A DNA stretch of 40,074 nucleotides from an uncultured Clostridia bacterium (GCA_944387915.1 CALXGT010000020.1:1-40074), one strand, 5' to 3'; positions 29,983 through 38,380 are shown, counted from the stretch's first letter. Numbers and translations are program-made. Notes: generated by a model not told the origin, from the letters alone.

Positions 29983-30231
29983 ATGCTGGATAAAAAAACG
30001 ATGACATTTACGGTTGCTGACGATAAAGAGCTGGAAATGCGGCGGACACTGACGGTGGTGTACGACGCATTAAAGCAAAAAGGGTATAACCCCATCAGCC
30101 AGATCGTAGGATATATCCTTTCTGAAGACCCTACCTATATTACGACCTATAACAATGCCCGAAGCCTGATCCGGAAGGTGGATCGGGACGAATTGCTCCA
30201 GGCTATGGTAAAGGCCTATCTCACCGATTAA
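29983..30231 (+). CDS. ireB: IreB family regulatory phosphoprotein (UPF0297)
   Basis: This 82-residue protein has the full length of the UPF0297/IreB family. The core YDALKQKGYNPISQIVGYILSEDP, here residues 29-52 (key parts GYNPISQIVGY and SEDP), and NARSLIRKVDRDELL near 59-73 are diagnostic. In Enterococcus IreB is phosphorylated on Thr by the PASTA kinase IreK and tunes cephalosporin resistance; a similar role here is inferred. The conserved N-terminal Thr candidates are in KTMTFTV. The ATG at 29983 follows AAGGGAAAGGGG. The usual partner ruvX is not next to it; small membrane-protein genes follow. Confidence 0.9.
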   Translation: MLDKKTMTFTVADDKELEMRRTLTVVYDALKQKGYNPISQIVGYILSEDPTYITTYNNARSLIRKVDRDELLQAMVKAYLTD

Positions 30232-30232
30232 A

Positions 30233-30652
30233 ATGCGGGGAAAAGAGGCGCTTTTTCGGGGCGCTCGCTTCGTATTGCTGGCTTTGGTTTTGCTCTTTTT
30301 GCTGGATTACGGATGCGTTTTTAAGAACTTTTTCGGTATTCCATGTCCCGGATGCGGAATGACCCGGGCGCATTTGGCGGCGCTCCGGCTCGATTTTAAG
30401 GAAGCGTTTTGGTTTCATCCCCTTTGGCCATTTGCACTGCCGCTGGTTGGACTGAATTTTTTTCTTCGGGGAGAATCGTCTATCCTGCGAAAATGCAATC
30501 TTGTTTTCGTTATTTTATTTGTCGGTGTTTACCTTGTGCGTATGGTGCTTTTGTTTCCCGATACGCCGCCGATGGAATATAACGAAGATTGTCTTGTTCG
30601 GAGGATTTTTTTGTTTTTCCAGTCAATTTTAACGAGGAGTGACATTGGATGA
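30233..30652 (+). CDS. DUF2752 family small membrane protein
   Basis: The 139-residue protein has about three membrane helices and the DUF2752 signature FGIPCPGCGMTRAHLAAL near residue 34-51 with a later FWFHPLWPFALP. The CPGCGxTR motif resembles a metal or thiol site, but the function of the family is unknown. The ATG at 30233 is one base after the ireB stop and lacks its own ribosome-binding site, so translation is probably coupled. Its stop overlaps the next start by ATGA. Confidence 0.8.
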   Translation: MRGKEALFRGARFVLLALVLLFLLDYGCVFKNFFGIPCPGCGMTRAHLAALRLDFKEAFWFHPLWPFALPLVGLNFFLRGESSILRKCNLVFVILFVGVYLVRMVLLFPDTPPMEYNEDCLVRRIFLFFQSILTRSDIG

Positions 30653-31053
30653 TTAAGCGAAAGGATTTTGTAACCGTTTTGCTGCTGAGTATCGTGACCT
30701 GTGGGATTTATTTTCTCATCTTTCTTTATGAAACCAATGAGGACATCAATCGAATGGTGGGAAATGACGGCCAGGCCAAGGATGGCACTACGATGATTAT
30801 TTTAACTCTGGTGACTTGCGGCATCTACTATCTTTATTGGATTTATGTCCAGGGCAATCGGATCAAAGCGGTGGCGGACTGTAACCATATTCGATGCGAC
30901 GAGACCGGTACCTTCTATCTGGTGATGGAGCTCTTGTCTTATTGCTGCTGCGGCATCATCCACTGGGTGGGCATTTATAAGTTTATCGATAACTTTAACC
31001 GGTTGGCGGATGCGTATAATACCCATTTGAGCAATTCCGGGTATCAAGGTTGA
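30649..31053 (+). CDS. DUF4234-like membrane protein
   Basis: The 134-residue protein contains two copies of a similar hydrophobic element, LSIVTCGIYFLIFLYE (residue 13) and LTLVTCGIYYLYWIYV (residue 53), then a third hydrophobic segment with CCCGIIHWVGIYKF. This resembles DUF4234, a family of unknown function. It starts at an ATGA overlap with the DUF2752 gene. Its stop codon lies inside the -35 box of the RNase P RNA promoter. Confidence 0.72.
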   Translation: MIKRKDFVTVLLLSIVTCGIYFLIFLYETNEDINRMVGNDGQAKDGTTMIILTLVTCGIYYLYWIYVQGNRIKAVADCNHIRCDETGTFYLVMELLSYCCCGIIHWVGIYKFIDNFNRLADAYNTHLSNSGYQG

Positions 31054-31078
31054 CAAAGAAAACCGGTTTTGATACAAT
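31050..31078 (+). promoter_or_regulatory. Promoter for RNase P RNA
   Basis: TTGACA (31050-31055) and TACAAT (31073-31078) are 17 bp apart and the predicted start, 31085, coincides with the first base of the P1 helix. Confidence 0.88.
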
Positions 31079-31084
31079 TTAATT

Positions 31085-31410
31085 GTGAGTAAGCTGTGTG
31101 GCAGCGTGCTTTTGCATGAGGAAAGTCCGAGCATCACAGGGCAGGATAGCTGCTAACGGCAGCCGGAGGCGACTCTAGGGAAAGTGCAACAGAAAGATAC
31201 CGCCAGAATTTCTGGTAAGGATGGAAAGGCGAGGTAAGAGCTCACCGGGGCAGGGGAGACCCTGCTGCCATGTAAACCCTATCCGATGCAACGCCGACTG
31301 GGAGGGTATCGTTGGCCCGACGCTCCCGAAGGGCGGCTGGAGCAAGGCGGCGACGTCTTGTCGAGATAGATTGCCACACCAGACAGAACTCGGCTTACAG
31401 GCTTAGTCAC
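31085..31410 (+). ncRNA. rnpB: RNase P RNA (class A-like)
   Basis: This is the catalytic RNA that removes 5' leaders from precursor tRNAs. The universally conserved GAGGAAAGTCCGAGC is near 31118, ACAGAAAGATACCGCC near 31190, GGTAAGGATGGAAAGGCGAGGTAAGAGC-type core near 31215 (given here as a degenerate match), and ACAGAACTCGGCTTACAG near 31384 at the 3' side. The ends GTGAGTAAGC (31085-31094) and GCTTAGTCAC (31401-31410) pair as helix P1 with one mismatch. About 326 nt makes it compact. Promoter and terminator fit the boundaries. Confidence 0.95.
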
Positions 31411-31415
31411 AAGAG

Positions 31416-31435
31416 ACGCCCTTATGGGCGTTTTT
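31416..31435 (+). terminator. Intrinsic terminator after rnpB
   Basis: ACGCCC (31416-31421) pairs with GGGCGT (31426-31431), tetraloop TTAT, followed by TTTTT. Confidence 0.9.
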
Positions 31436-31538
31436 CTTGCTTGCCAGTTGTCAATTTGTGTAAAATAATAATGGGGAAATTTAAAAAAATGTTGAAAATA
31501 CGAGATTTGCTTTTGATGTGGGAAGGAGGAGAGGAGAC

Positions 31539-31979
31539 ATGGGATTGTCGATATTGATATGGGGATTTCTGGTCATTGTGTTTTTGATTGTGGAAGGAAT
31601 GACGGATGCGTTGGTTTCCTTTTGGTTCGCTATTGGAAGCCTGGCTGCGCTCATTGTTTCCCTGTTTCACGTTTCCTGGCAGATACAGCTGTTCGTATTT
31701 ATTTTAATGTCGGTGTTGATGCTGATTGCTTTGCGGCCTCTGTCTAAAAAGTACCTACATAGGAATATTGTCAAGACGAATGCGGATGCTTTAGTGGGGA
31801 AAGAGGGTATTGTAAAAGAATCCATCGATCCCCTTCGGGGAAGCGGACGGATTTTTATTGGTGGATTGGATTGGGCGGCGAAGTCTTCGGATAATCGAGT
31901 CATTCCGGTGGATGCCAAGGTAACGGTGGAAAAGATCGAAGGCGTTTCCTTGATTGTTACTCCGGTGAAGGAGTCGTAG
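31539..31979 (+). CDS. NfeD family membrane protein
   Basis: The 146-residue protein has about three membrane helices in residues 1-75 and a C-terminal OB-fold domain (ADALVGKEGIVKESIDPLRGSGRIFIGGLDWAAKS, recognised by LVGKEGIV and GLDWAA). This is the short NfeD type that works with SPFH proteins in membrane microdomains. The ATG at 31539 follows a long AGGAGGAGAGGAG site. The SPFH gene follows after 13 nt, the standard NfeD-SPFH pairing. A promoter is likely in 31441-31500 but I cannot place it with confidence. Confidence 0.87.
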   Translation: MGLSILIWGFLVIVFLIVEGMTDALVSFWFAIGSLAALIVSLFHVSWQIQLFVFILMSVLMLIALRPLSKKYLHRNIVKTNADALVGKEGIVKESIDPLRGSGRIFIGGLDWAAKSSDNRVIPVDAKVTVEKIEGVSLIVTPVKES

Positions 31980-31992
31980 AAAGGAGAAAAGT

Positions 31993-32934
31993 ATGGAATA
32001 CGTTGCTTACCTGATGTTGATTGCGATTGTTGTGGTTCTTTTGGTTATTGTGGTGAGTAATATTAAAATTGTTCCCCAGGCACAGGTGTATGTCGTTCAA
32101 CGGATCGGCGCTTATTATGCCACCTGGGACACGGGATTGCATTTCCTCGTTCCTTTTATTGACCGGGTGGCGAAAAAGGTGTCTTTAAAGGAAAACGTGG
32201 TGGATTTCGCGCCCCAGCCCGTGATTACCAAGGATAACGTCACCATGCAGATCGACACGGTGGTCTTTTACCTGGTGTCTGATGCCAAGTTATTTACCTA
32301 CGGCATCGATCGTCCTATCGCGGCGATTGAAAATTTAACGGCCACCACGCTTCGAAATATTATCGGCGATTTGGATCTGGATGCGACCCTCACTTCTCGG
32401 GATGTAATCAACACCCGGATCACGTCGATTTTGGATGAAGCTTCCGATAAATGGGGCATTAAAGTAACCCGGGTGGAGCTGAAAAATATTATGCCTCCCA
32501 GAGAGATCCAGGACGCTATGGAAAAACAGATGAAAGCGGAACGGGAGCGCCGGGAAGCGATTTTGCAAGCAGAAGGACGGAAAAAAAGCCAGATTCTGGT
32601 TGCTGAAGGCGAAAAAGAAGCGGTTATCTTAAAGGCGGAAGCGGAGAAAGAGTCCGCGATCCTTCGAGCGGAAGCGGAAAAGGAAAAGCAAATCCGGGAG
32701 GCGGAAGGTGAAGCCGAGGCTATTATGATGGTGCAAAAAGCGCTTGCCGATAGTATTAAGCTCCTAAATGAAGCCAATCCTACGGATAAAGTCATTGCTT
32801 TAAAAGGAATTGAGGCGTTTGGTCAAGCCGCCAATGGAAACGCAACGAAAATTATTATTCCCAGCGAGATTCAGTCATTGGCTGGGTTGGCCACCTCGTT
32901 AAAGACTTTAGTTTCAGATACTGACGTGCAGTAA
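31993..32934 (+). CDS. SPFH/band 7 domain protein (stomatin/paraslipin type)
   Basis: The 313-residue protein has one N-terminal membrane helix (residues 5-23), an SPFH domain (about 25-190: IKIVPQAQVYVVQRIGAYY, MQIDTVVFYLVSDA, ENLTATTLRNIIGDLDLDATLTSRD) and a long Ala/Glu-rich coiled coil (about 190-260) with repeated AEAEKE units, then IIPSEIQSLAG. Such proteins form membrane-scaffold oligomers and often modulate FtsH-type proteolysis or membrane organisation. The role here is inferred from the NfeD pairing. Confidence 0.92.
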   Translation: MEYVAYLMLIAIVVVLLVIVVSNIKIVPQAQVYVVQRIGAYYATWDTGLHFLVPFIDRVAKKVSLKENVVDFAPQPVITKDNVTMQIDTVVFYLVSDAKLFTYGIDRPIAAIENLTATTLRNIIGDLDLDATLTSRDVINTRITSILDEASDKWGIKVTRVELKNIMPPREIQDAMEKQMKAERERREAILQAEGRKKSQILVAEGEKEAVILKAEAEKESAILRAEAEKEKQIREAEGEAEAIMMVQKALADSIKLLNEANPTDKVIALKGIEAFGQAANGNATKIIIPSEIQSLAGLATSLKTLVSDTDVQ

Positions 32935-32942
32935 CGCAGACA

Positions 32943-32970
32943 AAAAGAGAAGGTGAAAGCCTTCTCTTTT
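32943..32970 (+). terminator. Terminator after the SPFH gene
   Basis: AAAAGAGAAGG (32943-32953) and CCTTCTCTTTT (32960-32970) form a perfect 11 bp stem with loop TGAAAG and end in T. It stands between the NfeD-SPFH pair and the PH-domain genes. Confidence 0.8.
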
Positions 32971-32997
32971 CGCGCTGTATTGAGAGGGGGGAATCTT

Positions 32998-33441
32998 CTG
33001 AGCAATCATATTTCCACCAAAGTGTTGTGGGTATGGGAAATGGGAAATGTACTGGTGTTCAGCTTGATTGCACTGGTCATCTATTATGTAACTCCTTACC
33101 GTTCGGTTTGGTGGTACGGTGGATTGTGGCTGACGGGGTTTTTGTTTGTACTATTTGCTTTTTTGTACCTGCCGTTGCTTCAATTGACTTGCGTTTATCA
33201 GGCGAATGAGGATTATCTCGAATACCGAAGAGGAATTTTTTTTATGAGGAAAAGCCGTCTTGCGCATCGAGCAGTTACATCAGTGAGTTTGGTGCGTTCT
33301 CCTTTCTCCGTCTTGACCCGAACGACAGACGTTTTTATAAGGGGCATGGGCGCGAACTTATATATTCCTTTTTTGGAAAAGGAAGAGGCGGACGTATTGG
33401 CGGAGTGGATTACCTCCCATGGACGAAAGGAGCGGGGATGA
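32998..33441 (+). CDS. Bacterial PH-domain membrane protein (YdbS-like), unusual start
   Basis: The protein of about 147 residues has two membrane helices (near residues 13-55) followed by a bPH2 domain (LQLTCVYQANEDYLEYRRGIFF, then VTSVSLVRSPFSVL). YdbS-like proteins work in pairs with larger YdbT proteins at the membrane; function poorly defined. The start is uncertain. A GTG at 32953 would sit inside the terminator stem, TTG at 32980 lacks a ribosome-binding site, and CTG at 32998 follows GAGAGGGGGG at 6 nt and gives a sensible N-terminus (SNHISTKVLWVWEMGN). The stop overlaps the next ATG. Confidence 0.75.
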   Translation: MSNHISTKVLWVWEMGNVLVFSLIALVIYYVTPYRSVWWYGGLWLTGFLFVLFAFLYLPLLQLTCVYQANEDYLEYRRGIFFMRKSRLAHRAVTSVSLVRSPFSVLTRTTDVFIRGMGANLYIPFLEKEEADVLAEWITSHGRKERG

Positions 33442-34916
33442 GCGGTCAAAGGTTCAAAAGGCAGCATCCTTTTTTGGTTTTCGACTGCATGTCTCGGTAT
33501 CTTCTCTTTTTGTTGTTTCCCCTGATTCGCTCCCTTTCTTTGCTGCAAGGCAACTTTGCCGGCTGGTGGAGCGGCTTTTGGATGGACATTGCGGCGGTAG
33601 GCCTCATTTTGATTTTAGGCTTCATCTATTGGTTTTGTTATTTATATCGTTTGGATGACCAGGAAATTTTCATTCGAAAAGGTGTTTTGGTTTCCAGCCG
33701 ATGGAGAATTCGCTATAAAGATTTGGCCACTTTTTCTCTGGAGAAACCGTGGTATTTGCGACCGTTCAGAGTCGTGCGGGTAAAGATGGATACCGATGCA
33801 GGAAGCCGGAAGAAGGCGGATGTGGTTTTGCTTCTCAATCGAAAGGAAACATCCCGGTTGGCCGAGGCGGTAGGCAGGGAAATCGAGGGAGAGAAAACAC
33901 CCGCGCGGTCCTATCGAACGAGAGCGCTTTATGTAGCTTTACTTTCGTTTTTAACTTCCAATACCCTGTCCGGCGTTTTGTTCGCTTCTACCTTAATTAG
34001 CCAATCCGGCCGTTTATTTGGGGAAGAAGCCCAGAGGCTCTTTTTTGATACCCTGACCAATCTTGCCCAGACAATTGTCTTTTGGTTGCCGCCTGCCGCG
34101 GCAATTTTCGCTTTTGTGTTGTTGGGGGGATGGATCGTTGCTTTTTTGCTCAATCTGATTCGTCATCTTCGGTTTCGCGTTTTCCGGAAAGGAAATTCCC
34201 TAACCATTAACGCGGGACTGTTTACTCTTAAGGAGACCGAGCTTTCCGTCTCCCGTATCAACTATATTTTAATGCGGCAGAGCTTTTTAACCAAGCTTTT
34301 TGGTTTTTACTCGGTCTTTTTGAATTGCAGCGGTTACGGAAAGGGAAGCGATGAGCTGTCCGCTTTGTTTCCCGCCCTGGACGAAAGAGAATTAAATCGG
34401 AGTTTGCGCTTTTTTCTTCCGGAATACCGCTTGAGATATCGAAAAATCCGACCTATAAAAAGAGCGTTTACCCGGTTTATTATCCCACCGGCCAGTTGGC
34501 TTTTGGCAGTGATCGGGGTCTTTATCTTCTTTTACTCTTCTATGGAGAATTTCCGTGCTTTATTGATTTTCCTCTTAATTATGACTTCCTTACCTCTTTT
34601 GTGGTGGCTTTTCGTTAAGATAACCGCCTTTTTTCATTCCGGCGCCGGGATCAAAAACAATCTTTGTACCTTTTCGTTGACGTATGGATTTCGAATTTAT
34701 ACTTTGGCGATACCGAAGGAGCGGATCGCAAAAATTGAGGTTCGCGCTTCCTTGTTTCAACGGATGATTCATTGCTGCGATTTGATTGTGATTCCCTATT
34801 CGGAGCAACCCCATCGGTTTGTAATTCAAAATCTTTCCGAGGAAGAGACCGAAAGCTTTCTTTCCCAAATTCAGCTTTCCACCGGAAAAGAAGAAATAAA
34901 ACATCCTCGATTTTAA
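33438..34916 (+). CDS. Bacterial PH-domain membrane protein (YdbT-like)
   Basis: The 492-residue protein alternates membrane helices with three PH (bPH2) modules: residues about 60-140 (LYRLDDQEIFIRKGVLVSSRWRIRYKD), about 240-330 (FRVFRKGNSLTINAGLFTLKETELSVSRINYI) and about 400-480 (FSLTYGFRIYTLAIPKERIAKIEVR). This is the YdbT arrangement. The ATG at 33438 overlaps the upstream stop (ATGA), so the two PH proteins are coupled. Function of YdbS/YdbT is not settled; in Bacillus they have been linked to resistance to certain bacteriocins. It ends at a terminator shared with purF. Confidence 0.87.
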   Translation: MSGQRFKRQHPFLVFDCMSRYLLFLLFPLIRSLSLLQGNFAGWWSGFWMDIAAVGLILILGFIYWFCYLYRLDDQEIFIRKGVLVSSRWRIRYKDLATFSLEKPWYLRPFRVVRVKMDTDAGSRKKADVVLLLNRKETSRLAEAVGREIEGEKTPARSYRTRALYVALLSFLTSNTLSGVLFASTLISQSGRLFGEEAQRLFFDTLTNLAQTIVFWLPPAAAIFAFVLLGGWIVAFLLNLIRHLRFRVFRKGNSLTINAGLFTLKETELSVSRINYILMRQSFLTKLFGFYSVFLNCSGYGKGSDELSALFPALDERELNRSLRFFLPEYRLRYRKIRPIKRAFTRFIIPPASWLLAVIGVFIFFYSSMENFRALLIFLLIMTSLPLLWWLFVKITAFFHSGAGIKNNLCTFSLTYGFRIYTLAIPKERIAKIEVRASLFQRMIHCCDLIVIPYSEQPHRFVIQNLSEEETESFLSQIQLSTGKEEIKHPRF

Positions 34917-34953
34917 AAAATCCTCCTCCCAACATACGGGAAGAGGATTTTTT
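34915..34953. terminator. Bidirectional terminator between YdbT-like gene and purF
   Basis: AAAAAATCCTC (34915-34925) pairs with GAGGATTTTTT (34943-34953) and the inner TCCC/GGGA extends the stem. There are T runs on both strands. Confidence 0.9.
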
Positions 34954-34960
34954 ACGCTTT

Positions 34961-36379
34961 TTATTGAGTATCCAATATATCTTTATGGTTGTTTCCGTTG
35001 TCTACCGGGTAATCATGATTAAAGCAGCCGGTACAGAAAGAAACTTTCGCGTCCTTGCAAGCCCGTTTCATACCGTCAATGCTGATATACCCGAGGCTGT
35101 CCGCGCCGATTTCTTCGGCAATCTCCGGCAATGTGCGTTGATTTGCGATCAGGGCCTCTTCGCGATCGATATCCGTTCCCAAATGGCAGGTGTGCCGGAA
35201 GGGGGGAGAGGAAATCATCATGTGGACTTCTTTGGCGCCAGCCTGTTTCAAAGACCGGATAATTCGAGCGGAGGTCGTTCCGCGAACGATAGAATCGTCT
35301 ACCAAAACAACCCGTTTTCCTTCGATGTTTGCTCTTAGAGGATTGAGCTTTAGCCGTACGGTATCGCTTCGTTGGGCCTGTGTGGGGGCGATAAAGCTTC
35401 GGGCCACATAGCGGTTTTTCACAAAGCCGGATTTTAAGGGCAATCCACTTTGAAATGCGTAACCGGCGGCTGCGTCCAAACCGGAATCCGGTACGCCGCA
35501 AACTACATCCGCTTCCACGGGATGTTCCTTAGCCAATTCCACTCCCATCTGGAACCGGGCATTGTAAACGCTTTGACCGTCGATAATGGAGTCGGATCGG
35601 GCAAAATATACGTACTCGAAAATACAAAAGCCATTTTTCTTACTGGGTAAAATTTGTTTACTGCGTAACGGTTGATCCCGGTCAATCACTACCATCTCTC
35701 CCGGCTGTACATCCCGAAGGAAGGAAAATCCCGTTCCATCCAGGGCACAGCTTTCTGAACAGACAACATAGTCTTCACCCCGGACGCCGATACATAAAGG
35801 ACGAATCCCCCAGCCGTCTCTGACGGCGATAAGTTTTCCGGTACCGGAAAGAATGATTAAGGAAAAAGAGCCCACAAATTGTTTACAGGCTCGCTCTACC
35901 GCCATTTCGATGTCCCGGCATTGGAGATCTTCGTAAGCGATCAATGAGGAAATCATTTCGCTGTCGTTGGTCGCCGTAAAGGCATATCCAATTTTTTGGA
36001 GCTTTTCCCGCAATTCGGAGATGTTGACTAAATTCCCGTTATGAGCAGTAGCGATTCGACCGGTGAGATATTCCGTGATGATAGGCTGGGTGTTGGAGCG
36101 GCTGTTGCTTCCGGTAGTGGAGTAGCGAACATGGCCGATCGCCATACGAGAACGGGGCATTCGAGCTAAAACATCGGGAGAAAACACTTCACTGACAAGA
36201 CCAAGATCCTTGTGGTGGAGAATGGATGTGCCGTTTAATAAAGCGATGCCCGCGCCTTCCTGCCCTCGATGTTGAAGGGCGAGGAGTCCGTAATACACCG
36301 TAGTCGGCGCTTTATCGTCTTCTTTGCATCGGATCCCAAAAACACCACAGGATTCTTCCAATTTTTGCGTTTTTTTCAT
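34961..36379 (-). CDS. purF: Amidophosphoribosyltransferase
   Basis: PurF transfers the amide of glutamine to PRPP, the first committed step of purine synthesis. The 472-residue protein starts at the ATG with first base 36379, which overlaps the upstream stop as TGATG. A short propeptide precedes the catalytic Cys (EESCGVFG, about residue 11). The glutaminase domain has RYSTTGSNSRSNTQP and TAHNGNLVN. The PRPP loop is VVLVDDSIVRGTTS near residue 351. Cys in GFCIFEYVYF, in HTCHLGTDID and in SFCTGCFN fit the 4Fe-4S ligands of the Bacillus-type enzyme. It is normally found in the pur cluster; here it sits behind glnA and an ANTAR regulator. Confidence 0.96.
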   Translation of the reverse strand: MKKTQKLEESCGVFGIRCKEDDKAPTTVYYGLLALQHRGQEGAGIALLNGTSILHHKDLGLVSEVFSPDVLARMPRSRMAIGHVRYSTTGSNSRSNTQPIITEYLTGRIATAHNGNLVNISELREKLQKIGYAFTATNDSEMISSLIAYEDLQCRDIEMAVERACKQFVGSFSLIILSGTGKLIAVRDGWGIRPLCIGVRGEDYVVCSESCALDGTGFSFLRDVQPGEMVVIDRDQPLRSKQILPSKKNGFCIFEYVYFARSDSIIDGQSVYNARFQMGVELAKEHPVEADVVCGVPDSGLDAAAGYAFQSGLPLKSGFVKNRYVARSFIAPTQAQRSDTVRLKLNPLRANIEGKRVVLVDDSIVRGTTSARIIRSLKQAGAKEVHMMISSPPFRHTCHLGTDIDREEALIANQRTLPEIAEEIGADSLGYISIDGMKRACKDAKVSFCTGCFNHDYPVDNGNNHKDILDTQ

Positions 36380-36960
36380 CAACCATTTCCTCCTTGGATT
36401 TGATAGCGTCGTAAGACCGCTTTCGCGGCGTCGGTTTTGCTGATTCGCTCATCCATTGCTCGTTTTTCTAAAAGGCGGTGCGCTTCATCTTCACTCAGTT
36501 TTTCCTTTTCAATCAGAAGGCACTTGGCTCGACTAACTAATTTTTGTTCCATTAGCTTCTCGGAGAGAGTATCGTTTTCCCGTTTCAATCGCAAAAGGCG
36601 GTTTCTTGACGCTAAACAGAGACGAATACATTGGTAAAACCACGGTTTTTGTATCGGCTTTGGCAAAACACAGATTCCGTAATCCATCACTCGGGAGGAA
36701 ACGTCCTCCGCAATATCAATTTTTACCATCAAAACGATCCCGGCGAGAGTAGAATTTGAAAGACTGGCAGCCAAATCATGACCAAATTCATCGGGCAGCG
36801 GCGTATTAATCAAAATAAAATCAAAACTGGTTGTTAAACAGATACGTCGGGCTTCTCCGCCGCTTTCGACTGCCACACATTGGCAGGGTATCTCTCCCCG
36901 GAGCAGCGTTTCAATGCTCTCTATGCTTTTTTTTGCGGATACAATTAAAACATGCTTCAC
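36379..36960 (-). CDS. ANTAR-domain regulator with degenerate receiver
   Basis: The 193-residue protein has an N-terminal receiver-like domain (residues 1-115) and a C-terminal ANTAR RNA-binding domain (about 130-185: KLMEQKLVSRAKCLLIEKEKLSEDEAHRLL, then AMDERISKTDAA). ANTAR proteins act by binding paired hexaloop hairpins in mRNA leaders and preventing termination. The receiver lacks the usual chemistry: the acidic cluster is replaced by SAKK, and the phosphoacceptor Asp is Asn in ILINTPLPDEFG (residue 52), though Lys in VLPKP is kept. It probably is not switched by phosphorylation. GTG start at 36960 behind GAGGG. It lies between glnA and purF, so a role in nitrogen control is inferred. Confidence 0.87.
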   Translation of the reverse strand: MKHVLIVSAKKSIESIETLLRGEIPCQCVAVESGGEARRICLTTSFDFILINTPLPDEFGHDLAASLSNSTLAGIVLMVKIDIAEDVSSRVMDYGICVLPKPIQKPWFYQCIRLCLASRNRLLRLKRENDTLSEKLMEQKLVSRAKCLLIEKEKLSEDEAHRLLEKRAMDERISKTDAAKAVLRRYQIQGGNG

Positions 36961-36989
36961 AAGAGTCCCTCGCTTATTGATTTGTCTGT

Positions 36990-38294
36990 TTACTCATCGT
37001 AAAAATAGAGATTTCGCTCCGCTACATCTTTATCTTCGGCGGAAACCACTGTTTCCCATTCGGAAATTTTGACCTCAATAAATTTCTCGATGAGCCTTTT
37101 CGGGAGTACCGAGGCGACAAATTCGCTGTTTTCAGCAGCTTTTACGGCTTCCAAAAGGGTTTGGGGAAGGGTTTCGTACCGGTGGGCATCAATGGTATAC
37201 ATATTCGCGTTCACCGGTCCGGGGAGAGGCAGAGACTTCCGGATTCCCTCCATGCCGGCCTCCAAAAGAAGAGTAAACGCAATATACGGATTGGTCCGCA
37301 TGTCCGGCGAGCGCAGCTCCATACGGGCATGTTTCCCGTCCGCGGCGGGGATCCGGATTAGTTGGGAACGGTTTTGCGCGGACCAGGTAATATATTTCGG
37401 CGCCTCAAAAGTTCCCAGACGGCTGTAAGAATTGGTAATAGGATTTAAAAAGAGGGTAATTTCCCGAATCCGATTCATAATCCCGGCGATAAAATGTGCT
37501 CCTTCTTCAGATAAGGCGCCGTTTTCCGTCGAGAAGATGTTTTTTCCATTTCGAGTGAGAGAAAGGTTGGTATGCATACCGCTTCCGCTATAGTTGGTAA
37601 ACAGCTTAGGCATAAAGGACGCGAACAAACCGTTTTGGCCCGCGATCGCCTTGACCGTCGCTTTAAAAGCAGTTAAATGGTCGGCGGTCGTCAGGGGATC
37701 GTTGTAACGAAAATCAATCTCATTTTGTCCGGGGCCCTGTTCGTGATGGGAAACCTCGGGATAAATTCCCATTTTCTCCAATGTTAGGCAGATTTCTCTC
37801 CGGATATTTTCTCCCTGATCCAAAGGCGCGATGTCACAATACCCGCCGAAGTCCTGAGGAATTTCGGTGGGGGTACCTCCGTTGTCCGTTTTTAACAGAT
37901 AAAATTCACACTCTACGCCAATGTTGCAGTCGTATCCCATCGTCTCTAAAGTGTTTTGGGTATTTTTCAAAATTTGGCGGCAGTCTCCCTCGAAAATCTG
38001 ATTGTCCGGTGTACGGATATGGCAATAATACCGCATCACCCGGCCGCTCAGAGAGCGCCAGGGCATCATCAGCATCGTTTCCTCTTCGGGAACCAAAAAC
38101 AGATCGGAACGTTCAATATTTAAAAATCCCCGAATGGCCGAAGCGTCAAAAGAAATTCCTGTTTCAAAAGCATGCGGTAATTCGTTGGGCATAATGGCTA
38201 AATTTTTTTGTTTTCCAAAAATATCGCAGAAAACCAATCGGATAAATTTAATGTCATTGCTTTCTACGTAATCCAAAACATCAGAAATGTTCAA
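36990..38294 (-). CDS. glnA: Glutamine synthetase, type I
   Basis: GlnA makes glutamine from glutamate, ammonia and ATP as a dodecamer. The 434-residue product has the expected length for the GSI-alpha type. IRLVFCDIFGKQKN (near 18), ASAIRGF (near 52), VECEFYLL (near 126), EVSHHEQGPGQNEIDFRY (about 180-197), GSGMHTNLSL (near 237) and the NRSQLIRIP segment (near 305) are canonical. No adenylylation-type Tyr segment (NLYDLP-like) appears; the end reads ERNLYFYDE. The start is TTG at 38294, close to GGAG. It leads an operon with the ANTAR gene (29 nt gap) and purF. Confidence 0.96.
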   Translation of the reverse strand: MNISDVLDYVESNDIKFIRLVFCDIFGKQKNLAIMPNELPHAFETGISFDASAIRGFLNIERSDLFLVPEEETMLMMPWRSLSGRVMRYYCHIRTPDNQIFEGDCRQILKNTQNTLETMGYDCNIGVECEFYLLKTDNGGTPTEIPQDFGGYCDIAPLDQGENIRREICLTLEKMGIYPEVSHHEQGPGQNEIDFRYNDPLTTADHLTAFKATVKAIAGQNGLFASFMPKLFTNYSGSGMHTNLSLTRNGKNIFSTENGALSEEGAHFIAGIMNRIREITLFLNPITNSYSRLGTFEAPKYITWSAQNRSQLIRIPAADGKHARMELRSPDMRTNPYIAFTLLLEAGMEGIRKSLPLPGPVNANMYTIDAHRYETLPQTLLEAVKAAENSEFVASVLPKRLIEKFIEVKISEWETVVSAEDKDVAERNLYFYDE

Positions 38295-38338
38295 AATTCT
38301 CCACGGTCCTTTCCTTCATAAAATTGAAAATGAAAGAA

Positions 38339-38380
38339 CGCCTTGAAGGAAAAAGAAAATTAATTTTCGTATCCAAGGCG
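38339..38380 (-). promoter_or_regulatory. Candidate attenuator hairpin in the glnA leader
   Basis: In the leader CGCCTTG (minus strand, 38380-38374) pairs with CAAGGCG (38345-38339), enclosing a 14 nt palindrome GAAAATTAATTTTC (38355-38368), and T-rich sequence follows. It may be an intrinsic terminator under ANTAR control, but the canonical two-hexaloop ANTAR motif is not visible to me. Confidence 0.4.
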
